Shown here: positions 1 through 5,412 of the stretch, one piece after another
Position numbering within the stretch: the first letter of the stretch is position 1
Layout: every line of letters begins with the position of its first letter
Source: Planctomycetota bacterium
GTDB taxonomy: Bacteria; Planctomycetota; Phycisphaerae; UBA1845
Length of the DNA stretch: 6,550 nucleotides
Assembly: GCA_022561415.1 (NCBI GenBank)
Contig: JADFRH010000112.1
Coordinates: forward strand, 1,047 to 7,596
Reading direction: 5' to 3'
Program-made: the position numbers and the translations under genes
Notes under the pieces: model-generated
What the model saw: the letters and a program-made list of their open reading frames with translations, nothing else
What the model was told of the DNA's origin: nothing
Database searches by the model: none

Positions 1-294
1 ACTTCTTGGATCATCCGTCCCCCACCCTTGCTGCGCAAGAATGGGGCACCCAGAAGATTTGTCCGATGAGTTTGGGTTCGCTAGATAACATACCGCAATA
101 ACACGGTACCCGATCGCTCGCGTTTCGCCACACACAAACCGGTTATGCGAACCATCTCGCACTTGCGGAGTAGCCCATACCGGTTCGCGAAGCACAAATA
201 CATATCGTGCAACCGGTTAGGGGGTCAGGCTTCGACAGGGGATGATTGCTGGAGGACGACTGGCATCCGCTGGGAGCACCCTCGCAGGCAAGAA
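1..294. other. Left-edge region without a supportable gene
   Basis: I see no gene here that I can support. Short open frames exist at the left edge, for example a plus-strand frame from base 3 closing at a TAA at 99-101. It could be the tail of a gene lying outside the window, but it has no recognisable motif. The stretch is AT-richer than the central genes. It contains three copies of an ACCGGTT core (137-144, 178-185, 211-218) and lies just past the 3' end of the interrupted AlbA_2 gene. Confidence 0.5.
137..218. repeat. Three spaced ACCGGTT elements
   Basis: AACCGGTT at 137-144, TACCGGTT at 178-185 and AACCGGTT at 211-218 share the 7-base core ACCGGTT. The first and third are perfect 8-base palindromes. 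Start-to-start spacings are 41 and 33 bases. After the first two copies a similar GCGAA string follows (within 147-152 and 186-191), so these two may be imperfect direct repeats. They could be a protein-binding cluster or chance; no adjacent gene start is evident to tie them to. Confidence 0.4.
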
Positions 295-627
295 TTAGTA
301 GAGGAACTCCTCCTTGGTTAGTTTGGACTTGCAGGTCTTTGATGTGCACAAGATCCTAAAGCGAACAACTCGGGCTCGCATGGCGTTGGCGTGCATTGTT
401 ATTGCCACAGAAAACGACCGCCGCGATCGCGGTACACCCGGCATCGTGACTGTGATAGGACCCAAGTATGTGTCTAACTCCCTATGAACGACGGCTCGCA
501 GGTGCCTAGCGAAAGTTGGTTCCTCGTTGACCGCAGATTCGTTTTGGAATCCAGCAACATTGAACGCGTCGGCGTGATCCGTTTCTGTGATCGCGACAAT
601 GATAACGACGTGTTCGGCAATGGCACT
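295..627 (-). pseudogene. C-terminal remainder of the AlbA_2 gene beyond an in-frame TAG
   Basis: Continuing in the same frame after the TAG at 628-630 gives 110 codons with no stop until TAA at 295-297. The translation begins SAIAEHVVIIVAITETDHAD and later reads LRAVVHRELDTYLGPITVTM (roughly 477-421), then a run like SFSVAITMHANAMRARVVRF. From memory, this resembles the C-terminal part of longer AlbA_2 proteins, where 'IPL-N-x-G-x-A-x' is followed by a stretch with 'LRP-x-HP-G' and 'LG-x-ITV'. The codon before the stop region reads NR and the first codon after it continues the pattern smoothly, so there is no sign of a frameshift. No good ribosome binding site or start lies at the break, so independent translation of this part is unlikely. 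The DNA is otherwise intact, which suggests a recent nonsense mutation, an error, or suppression. Confidence 0.65.
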
Positions 628-1236
628 CTATCTGTTTATGATGATCAGCGGGATGGTCCAGTTTCCGTTGTCAAGCCGTTTAGCCTGACGTGCGCCAAGG
701 TCGGCGTGAAGATCGGGTACGGCGGCAGTGGCGAACATGCGTCTGATCATCTCGAAGGGTGTCGGCACGTTGCTACTGCCGGAGCGAAAGTAGAAAATCT
801 CGTCGGACGCCTGAAGCGGATCCGCCGTGGTTTTGGGAATATAGCTGACGAGTAATCCGCGAGTGTCCGTTTTTTTCCGTTGAATGATTTTGGATTCGTA
901 ATTTAGAATGCTCGGACGCGTTGTACGCGGCAGGAGTTCCGCGACACGGCTTTCGAGGGTCTTGATCTTTCCTATGGGTTCAATCTGGGTCAATATATCC
1001 CGCTCGTCGTGCTTGTGATGTGTCGTAGATACGCCCCACAGAATGACTCCGCCTTCCGCGTTGCTGAATGCGGAAACGCAGCGGGCCACCGTCTTTGTGA
1101 GCTCGTACCCGATTTTCGGACCGCCGGGTGACTTGCACTCGAGATACAAAGACTCGGCCTCGCCGTTCTCGATCAGGGTTTCGATGCTTCGGTATGATCG
1201 AAGTGATTCAAAGAGCTGTTTGGATGCATCAGCCAC
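628..1236 (-). CDS. Schlafen/AlbA_2 domain protein, ended by an internal TAG
   Basis: This 202-residue open frame carries an AlbA_2 (Schlafen-type, putative nucleic-acid-binding) domain at about residues 15-165. The typical signatures are visible: ESLYLECK at 28-35 (acidic residue, hydrophobics, E-x-K), AFSNAEGGVILWGV at 56-69, and FYFRSGSSNVP near 148-158. Proteins of this type act in the cytoplasm and are common in accessory and defence-associated regions; the role here is unknown. The start is a GTG at 1234-1236, supported by a GGAG 7 bases upstream. The frame stops at TAG (628-630) just after IPLIIINR, in the middle of what looks like a beta-sandwich-like C-terminal region, and it stays open past the stop. 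The true gene is therefore probably about 313 codons, and this product is truncated unless the codon is read through or is a sequencing error. No partner gene such as a methyltransferase, helicase or toxin is adjacent on this strand. Confidence 0.8.
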   Translation of the reverse strand: MADASKQLFESLRSYRSIETLIENGEAESLYLECKSPGGPKIGYELTKTVARCVSAFSNAEGGVILWGVSTTHHKHDERDILTQIEPIGKIKTLESRVAELLPRTTRPSILNYESKIIQRKKTDTRGLLVSYIPKTTADPLQASDEIFYFRSGSSNVPTPFEMIRRMFATAAVPDLHADLGARQAKRLDNGNWTIPLIIINR

Positions 1237-1243
1237 GTAAGAG

Positions 1244-1247
1244 CTCC
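1244..1247 (-). promoter_or_regulatory. Ribosome binding site GGAG of the AlbA_2 gene
   Basis: On the minus strand GGAG lies 7 bases before the GTG at 1236. This supports the non-ATG start over any internal codon. It overlaps a tandem pair of GAGCTC palindromes (1241-1246 and 1249-1254). Confidence 0.6.
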
Positions 1248-1325
1248 AGAGCTCGCGTTAGTGATCGAGTGGTTTGTCGTGCGTCTCGGTTGATCCTGAA
1301 CCGGGCGAAAGAACACAAACATGAG

Positions 1326-1352
1326 GTTATAGGGTACGCAGAGTTCTTGCAA
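1326..1352 (-). promoter_or_regulatory. Candidate sigma-70-like promoter for the AlbA_2 gene
   Basis: Read on the minus strand, TTGCAA (1352-1347) is followed after 15 bases by TATAAC (1331-1326), a 5-of-6 match to the -10 box. The spacer is short and the -35 box matches only 4 of 6. It lies about 90 bases upstream of the GTG start. This is a pattern match only. Confidence 0.3.
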
Positions 1353-1410
1353 CCGGGGTAGAGTATTGCGTAACGGCGTAGGACCGTCGAGGTTGTGGTG
1401 ACGAACGTAC

Positions 1411-1440
1411 TTGACAGAAATCGCCTCATCGCCCACAAGT
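1411..1440 (+). promoter_or_regulatory. Candidate -35 box (TTGACA) for the alpha/beta-hydrolase gene
   Basis: A perfect TTGACA at 1411-1416 lies about 70 bases upstream of the start at 1483. The expected -10 position (about 1434-1440) holds only a poor match (CACAAG/ACAAGT). The promoter is possible but not secure. Confidence 0.3.
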
Positions 1441-1470
1441 CTTACGGGTTTCTGAAGATTCGTTCTCGTC

Positions 1471-1474
1471 AGGA
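1471..1474 (+). promoter_or_regulatory. Ribosome binding site AGGA favouring the 1483 start
   Basis: AGGA lies 8 bases before ATG 1483. The alternative ATG at 1507, which would give a more compact signal peptide, has only a weak purine run upstream. The site therefore favours the upstream start. Confidence 0.5.
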
Positions 1475-1482
1475 TCGACGCA

Positions 1483-2409
1483 ATGTCCATTAACGAAAGC
1501 GTTACCATGAGAAACCTTCTAGCGGTTTGTTGCGTCTGCCTTGGGGTTTCGAGCGTCGAAAGTGCGGGCGGTCAGGCTCGTACGAATCTTGCTGAGCTGG
1601 CGAAGGCACCGGCCGGGAAAAAAATCGCCTATGGCGAGAAGCCGCTTCAGTTCGGCGAACTCACCCTGCCCACCGGCGCGGGACCGCATCCCGTTGTTAT
1701 TTTTATCCACGGCGGTTGCTGGCTCGCGCAATACGACATCAAGCACAGCCGCGCCCTGGCGAACGGCTTTGCAAGGGCCGGCATGGCCGTCTGGAATCTG
1801 GAGTACAGGCGCGTCGGCGATGAGGGTGGCGGCTGGCCGGGAAGCTTTCTGGACGTCGCCAACGGGGCCAAACACCTACGTGCACTGGCGAAGGAGTATC
1901 CGCTTGATCTAGCCAGGGTCATCGTGGCCGGGCATTCGGCCGGTGGGCACTTCGCCCTTTGGCTGGCGGCGAATGACAAGTTGCCGGGCGACAGCGAGAT
2001 TCGTTGCGGGGAACCGATAGCGGTCGTGGGTGTGCTGGGTCTTGCCCCGGCACCTCAGCTGGCCGCGTTGCACGAAAAGCAAGTCTGCGATCACGTCATC
2101 GACAAGCTAATGGGCGACCACCAAGCCGGCTCTGCAAGCGGACCTGCGGAGTTCCCCAATCGCTATCGCGATGCCTCTCCGGCGATGATGGCACCCCTGG
2201 GCGTTCGCCAGATCTTGGTCATAGGAAAAGACGATTCCGCTTGGGGCTGGGTCGGAAAGGCCTATGCCAAGGCGGCTCGGGCCGCAGGCGATAAGCAAAT
2301 CGAAATCATCGAAGTTCCCGACGCCGGGCATTTCGAGGTCATCGATCCGAAATCAACGGCCTGGCCGGCGATTCGCGACGCCGCACGATCCCTGCTCGGA
2401 ATCAAATAA
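1483..2409 (+). CDS. Secreted alpha/beta-hydrolase (esterase/lipase-like)
   Basis: This 308-residue protein has the alpha/beta-hydrolase fold of the esterase/lipase and prolyl-oligopeptidase-like group (Abhydrolase_3/BD-FAE type). It probably cleaves a carboxylic ester outside the cytoplasm; the substrate cannot be told. A signal peptide is visible: a hydrophobic stretch NLLAVCCVCLGVSSV at 11-25 is followed by small residues (ESAGG, 26-30) where cleavage is likely. The oxyanion-hole motif IHGGCW is at 75-80. The nucleophile elbow GHSAGG is at 150-155, with Ser152. The acid is Asp250 or Asp251 in IGKDDSAW, and the catalytic His283 is in DAGHFEV. The catalytic set is therefore complete and the length is normal for the family. 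The start at 1483 is chosen for its ribosome binding site; ATG 1507 (residue 9) is the alternative and would place the signal peptide at the very N-terminus. The gene is monocistronic as far as can be seen: divergent from the AlbA_2 gene and convergent with the glutamate-synthase-like gene. Confidence 0.9.
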   Translation: MSINESVTMRNLLAVCCVCLGVSSVESAGGQARTNLAELAKAPAGKKIAYGEKPLQFGELTLPTGAGPHPVVIFIHGGCWLAQYDIKHSRALANGFARAGMAVWNLEYRRVGDEGGGWPGSFLDVANGAKHLRALAKEYPLDLARVIVAGHSAGGHFALWLAANDKLPGDSEIRCGEPIAVVGVLGLAPAPQLAALHEKQVCDHVIDKLMGDHQAGSASGPAEFPNRYRDASPAMMAPLGVRQILVIGKDDSAWGWVGKAYAKAARAAGDKQIEIIEVPDAGHFEVIDPKSTAWPAIRDAARSLLGIK

Positions 2410-2478
2410 ACGGTATGTTTCGACGGCGTGGCGCTGAGCAGGGTTGGAAGTCATCCACTTAGATGGCTTAGAGAGCGA

Positions 2479-2500
2479 CGTCCGGTGCGGGGCCCGGACG
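2479..2500. terminator. Hairpin between convergent genes, possible terminator
   Basis: CGTCCGG (2479-2485) pairs perfectly with CCGGACG (2494-2500) around an 8-base loop. It lies 70 bases past the alpha/beta-hydrolase stop. The run of A at 2507-2513 is on the wrong side to supply a U-tract for plus-strand termination, so it is not a textbook intrinsic terminator. A structural or termination role is inferred from position. Confidence 0.35.
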
Positions 2501-2528
2501 CTGCGCAAAAAAAGGTGTACCCGCTTGG

Positions 2529-2548
2529 CCGCTCCCTTACGGTCGCGG
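2529..2548. repeat. Short hairpin element, possible dispersed intergenic repeat
   Basis: CCGC at 2529-2532 pairs with GCGG at 2545-2548. Two mismatches follow, then a CC/GG pairing closes a TTAC tetraloop (2537-2540). I recall very similar short elements recurring between genes of planctomycete-like genomes, but this is memory and not verified. A second role as a terminator for either converging gene is possible. Confidence 0.35.
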
Positions 2549-2597
2549 TACGGAAACAGTGCGCTTGACGCGAGCGGTCGTGGTCGGGCCGTCGTGG

Positions 2598-4178
2598 TTA
2601 GAACCGCTCTGCACTGGCCTGTGACCATGCTTCGGCGAACGACTCGGGTGGCGACGCGGATAGCAACGCACTCGGCTCCAGGTAGTTGTAGAAGCGTTCG
2701 TAGTCCTTGACCTCGGTCGGGCTCACGCGCCGCTGAATGTGGCAGGGTTTCAGGTCTTCCGGCCCGGAAAGTCCGGCGGCGGCGAGAATCTCAAGGAAGC
2801 TGTGGATTGTGTTGCGGTGGTAGTTGTAGACGCGATGCCGCTTTCCTTCGGGGTCAAGTCCGCGAACCAGGTCCGGATTTTGGGTGGTCACGCCGACGGG
2901 GCAGTGATTCGTATTGCACTTGAGCGCCTGAATGCAGCCCAACGCGAACATCATCGCCCGGGCCGAGTTGCACAGGTCGGCGCCGATCGCCATGCGCTGA
3001 ACCATGTTGAAGCCGGTCACGATCTTGCCGCTGCAGATCACGCGAATCGTCTCGCGAAGTCCGCAGCCGCGCAGGGCGTTGTGAACGAAGAGCAGGCCGT
3101 CAGTCAGCGGCATACCGATCGAGTTGGAAAACTCCATCGGCGCGGCCCCGGTGCCGCCCTCGGACCCGTCCACAGCGATGAAGTCCGGCACGGTCCCCGT
3201 CTCGACCATGGCCTTGCAGATGCTCAGGAACTCGCTGGGCCTACCCACGCAGAGCTTGAACCCGACCGGCTTGCCGCCCGAGAGTTCGCGAAGACGCACG
3301 ATGAAATCGAGCAGGCCCTTGGGCGTGGAGAATTCGCGATGGCAGGGTGGCGACAGCACGTCCTGGCCCATCGGCACGCCTCGAATCTCGGCGATCTGCG
3401 GCGTGACCTTGGCCGCAGGAAGAATACCGCCGTGCCCCGGCTTGGCGCCCTGCGACAGCTTGATCTCGATCATCTTGACCGAGTCCAAACGCGCCTTGGC
3501 GGAGAACTCATCGGGGTCGAAGCCACCCTCGCCCGTACGGCAGCCAAAGTAGCCCGTGCCGATCTGCCAGATCAAGTCGCCGCCCGGTTCGAGATGGTAC
3601 GGGCTGATCCCGCCCTCGCCCGTGTTGTGAGCGAAGCCGCCGAGCTTAGCGCCGCCGTTGAGCGCACGGATGGCGTTGGAGCTTAGCGAGCCGAAGCTCA
3701 TGGCCGAGACGTTCAGCCGCGACGCCGCGTAGGGTTTCTCGCAGCGACCCTCGCCGATCATGATGCGCGGCTCCTCGTCGGGCGCATGCTGGGGCGTCAA
3801 CGAATGGGCGATCCATTCACAGCCGACGGCGTCAAGATCACGAAGCGTGCCGAAGGGGCGGGTGTCGATGGCGACTTTGGCCCGTTGGTAGACCACGCTG
3901 CGGAGCTCGCGACTGAAGGGTCGCCCCGAGGTGTCGGACTCGACGAAGTATTGCTGAATCTCCGGGCGGATCGTCTCCATCCAATACCGAGCCCGGCCGA
4001 TGACGGGAAAGTTGCGGATCACGGCATGCGAGCGCTGGCACATGTCGTGAATGCCCAGCAGAAAGAGTGGGCCGATCAGCACAAGCGCCCACAGCGCTGG
4101 AGGCCAGAAAAGCGACAGTCCGCCCACGAGCGAAAATAATATCGCAGAGGTGAGCCAAAATATTTTCAGCGGTGACAC
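2598..4178 (-). CDS. Membrane-anchored FMN-binding glutamate synthase domain protein
   Basis: This 526-residue protein is of the FMN-binding glutamate-synthase family (Glu_synthase domain, as in the synthase half of GltB and, from memory, Bacillus YerD, of similar length). Two hydrophobic segments at about 7-25 and 28-43 should anchor it in the membrane with the catalytic domain in the cytoplasm. The barrel spans about 150-470. Visible motifs are SAMSFGSLS (158-166), NTGEGG (185-190), LSQGAKPGHGG (241-251) and DGSEGGTGAAP (337-347). The cysteine motif is C415-x5-C421-x4-C426 followed by PVG, which binds a 3Fe-4S cluster in glutamate synthases. The N-terminal glutaminase (class II amidotransferase) domain of true GltB is absent, so it cannot release ammonia from glutamine by itself. 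The real substrate is unknown. The start is a GTG at 4176-4178, 5 bp after the stop of the upstream methyltransferase gene and without a clear ribosome binding site, which suggests translational coupling. The next Met is at residue 46 and would remove the membrane anchor. Confidence 0.9.
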   Translation of the reverse strand: MSPLKIFWLTSAILFSLVGGLSLFWPPALWALVLIGPLFLLGIHDMCQRSHAVIRNFPVIGRARYWMETIRPEIQQYFVESDTSGRPFSRELRSVVYQRAKVAIDTRPFGTLRDLDAVGCEWIAHSLTPQHAPDEEPRIMIGEGRCEKPYAASRLNVSAMSFGSLSSNAIRALNGGAKLGGFAHNTGEGGISPYHLEPGGDLIWQIGTGYFGCRTGEGGFDPDEFSAKARLDSVKMIEIKLSQGAKPGHGGILPAAKVTPQIAEIRGVPMGQDVLSPPCHREFSTPKGLLDFIVRLRELSGGKPVGFKLCVGRPSEFLSICKAMVETGTVPDFIAVDGSEGGTGAAPMEFSNSIGMPLTDGLLFVHNALRGCGLRETIRVICSGKIVTGFNMVQRMAIGADLCNSARAMMFALGCIQALKCNTNHCPVGVTTQNPDLVRGLDPEGKRHRVYNYHRNTIHSFLEILAAAGLSGPEDLKPCHIQRRVSPTEVKDYERFYNYLEPSALLSASPPESFAEAWSQASAERF

Positions 4179-4183
4179 GGCAA

Positions 4184-5230
4184 TTACGGTCTGGCTTCCA
4201 GGATAAGACTAAACGGCGTCTCCGTCGCCCGTCGGAATCGCGTGAACCCACCGGCCTCGATCACCTCGCGCAGTCGTTTTTCGCCGGCCTGGGCGCCGAG
4301 CGCCAGACCAACCTCTTGGGCGATCGATGCCGGCGTGCAGATCATGGTCGAGAAGCTGTAGTACATCCGCCCGACGGGATTGAGGTTCTTGGCCAGCTCG
4401 TCGTGCGCGAAGGGTTCGACGATCAGGAGCGTGCCATCGGGCTTCAGTGAGCTGCGCACATGCGTGGTCGCGCCGATCGGGTCACCCATGTCGTGCAGGC
4501 AGTCGAAGAGCGCGACGAGATCGAAGTCCTTGCCGGGATAGGTCTTGGCGGCCGCGACCTCGAACGTCACGTTGGTGACGCCCTCTTCCTTGGCGACCTC
4601 GCGCGCTCGAATGACCGACGGCTCATGAAAATCGTATCCGATGAACGTCGACTTCGGATAGGCCTTGGCCATGACGGCCGTCGATACGCCGTGCCCGCAA
4701 CCGACGTCGGCCACCTTCGCGCCGGCTTTGAGCTTTTCTTCCACGCCGTCGAGGGCCGGAATCCAGTCGGCCGTCAGGTTGGCCATATAGCCCGGTCGGA
4801 AGAACTTCTCCGTTCCACAGAAGAGGCATTCGTTGTGCTGACCCCATGCCACGCCGTCGCCGGTGCGAAACGCCTTGGTGATCTTCGGTTCGTCGAGGAA
4901 CATGGAGGTGAGCCCGTAAAAGGCACCGGCCATATAGGCCGGATTGTTCTCGTCGGCGAAGACGGCTTTCTGTTCGTCGTTAAGGAAGAACTGGTTGGTG
5001 CTCTCGTCGTATTCGACGTAGCCCGACGCGGCCTGTGCCGCCAACCATTCGCGAACGTATCGCTCGGTGGTGCCGGTCTTCTCGGCGAGGTTGGCTGAAT
5101 CGAGCGGTCCATCTTCAGCCAGCGCCTTGTAGAGGCCCAGCTTGTCGCCGAGCAGCACAAGCGAGGCGCTGGCCACCGCCCCCATGTCGCCCAGCATTTT
5201 TCCCATAAAATCGTCGAGTTTGGTGCTCAT
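4184..5230 (-). CDS. Class I SAM-dependent methyltransferase with N-terminal winged-helix domain
   Basis: This 348-residue cytoplasmic methyltransferase resembles the Mycobacterium Rv2258c type (about 350 residues): an N-terminal winged-helix dimerisation domain (about 20-85, with TTERYVREWLAAQAASGYVE), a helical linker, and a Rossmann-fold SAM-binding domain (about 165-345). SAM motif I is VADVGCGHG at 173-181. The acidic residue after strand 2 is Asp200 in FIGYDFH, and the strand-4 motif LFDCLHDMGDP is at 241-251. The later GTLLIVEP (266-273) is also typical. The methyl acceptor, probably a small molecule, is not identifiable. ATG 5228-5230 is chosen because AAGGAG lies 10 bases upstream. 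An open frame extends 20 codons further to 5290, but that segment contains the ribosome binding site and an intergenic hairpin. It is the first gene of an operon with the glutamate-synthase-like gene that follows 5 bp later. Confidence 0.9.
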   Translation of the reverse strand: MSTKLDDFMGKMLGDMGAVASASLVLLGDKLGLYKALAEDGPLDSANLAEKTGTTERYVREWLAAQAASGYVEYDESTNQFFLNDEQKAVFADENNPAYMAGAFYGLTSMFLDEPKITKAFRTGDGVAWGQHNECLFCGTEKFFRPGYMANLTADWIPALDGVEEKLKAGAKVADVGCGHGVSTAVMAKAYPKSTFIGYDFHEPSVIRAREVAKEEGVTNVTFEVAAAKTYPGKDFDLVALFDCLHDMGDPIGATTHVRSSLKPDGTLLIVEPFAHDELAKNLNPVGRMYYSFSTMICTPASIAQEVGLALGAQAGEKRLREVIEAGGFTRFRRATETPFSLILEARP

Positions 5231-5240
5231 ATCGGTCCGG

Positions 5241-5246
5241 CTCCTT
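5241..5246 (-). promoter_or_regulatory. Ribosome binding site AAGGAG deciding the methyltransferase start
   Basis: On the minus strand AAGGAG lies 10 bases before ATG 5230. This fixes the start there and excludes the longer frame beginning at 5290. Confidence 0.8.
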
Positions 5247-5267
5247 TTTCCGTTACGGTGTGCGAGA

Positions 5268-5286
5268 CACGCCCGTTGCGGGCGTG
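5268..5286. repeat. Perfect 8-bp inverted repeat in the methyltransferase leader
   Basis: CACGCCCG (5268-5275) and CGGGCGTG (5279-5286) form a perfect 8-bp stem around a 3-base loop. It sits 38 bases upstream of the methyltransferase start. If the -10 box at 5304-5299 is used, the hairpin would be part of the 5' leader of that mRNA. It has no U-tract on either side. It could be a copy of a dispersed intergenic repeat, an operator, or a leader structure. Confidence 0.55.
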
Positions 5287-5298
5287 CCACCCGGCAAG

Positions 5299-5304
5299 AT
5301 CATA
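5299..5304 (-). promoter_or_regulatory. Candidate -10 box of the methyltransferase operon
   Basis: TATGAT on the minus strand matches 5 of 6 consensus bases. No good -35 box lies 16-18 bases upstream (about 5321-5328 reads TTTTCCGG). This is a weak pattern match, about 70 bases from the start codon. Confidence 0.25.
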
Positions 5305-5402
5305 ACGCCTGTCTTCTTAACCGGAAAATATCGAGCGACATGCCGGAATAACCCATCATGGATTCTGAATATAGGCCCGGATCCCTTCTACGTCTGTTTC
5401 AT

Positions 5403-5407
5403 AAGGA
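5403..5407 (+). promoter_or_regulatory. Ribosome binding site AAGGA of the serine hydrolase gene
   Basis: AAGGA lies 5 bases before ATG 5413 and 11 bases before ATG 5419. It is compatible with either start but closer to ideal for the first. Confidence 0.6.
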
Positions 5408-5412
5408 TTACG

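Larger units (their letters stand above)
2410..2597. other. Intergenic region between convergent genes
   Basis: These 188 bases separate the stop codons of two converging genes. They contain two GC-rich inverted repeats (2479-2500 and 2529-2548) and a short A-run at 2507-2513. I see no coding signal. Confidence 0.6.
5231..5412. other. Divergent intergenic region
   Basis: These 182 bases lie between two genes transcribed away from each other. They hold both ribosome binding sites, a perfect hairpin at 5268-5286, and a TATGAT-like -10 box on the minus strand at 5304-5299. No gene is seen. Confidence 0.7.

Noticed and set aside
218..250. A tmRNA-like 5' end: a run of G followed by TTCGACAGGGGAT
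   Set aside because: The TTCGAC-GGG pattern resembles the start of ssrA, but the spacing from the G-run is 11 bases instead of the usual 14-15. No tag reading frame is present, and no matching 3' end with a T-arm and CCA is found in the following 400 bases. It is probably chance.
143..349. A 68-codon open frame on the minus strand with an ATG start
   Set aside because: It overlaps the 3' end of the interrupted AlbA_2 frame in another phase. It has no ribosome binding site that stands out and no recognisable domain.
484..855. A 123-codon open frame on the plus strand
   Set aside because: It lies entirely antisense to the AlbA_2 gene and its C-terminal continuation, which has family motifs and a ribosome binding site. 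The plus-strand translation shows no recognisable motif.
1173..1508. A 111-codon minus-strand frame covering the divergent intergenic region
   Set aside because: It overlaps the starts of both flanking genes and contains their likely promoters and ribosome binding sites. Its composition does not suggest a folded protein of a family I know. I cannot exclude a decayed gene relic.
2739..3686. A long (315-codon) plus-strand open frame
   Set aside because: It is antisense to the glutamate-synthase-domain gene, whose motifs are unambiguous. Such long antisense frames are common opposite GC-rich genes with strong third-position bias.
4460..5098. A 212-codon plus-strand open frame
   Set aside because: It is antisense to the methyltransferase gene and has no motif of its own.
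5231..5290. A 20-codon N-terminal extension of the methyltransferase
   Set aside because: This stretch contains the strong ribosome binding site AAGGAG and the 8-bp hairpin. The translated residues are Arg-rich and do not resemble the family's N-terminus.
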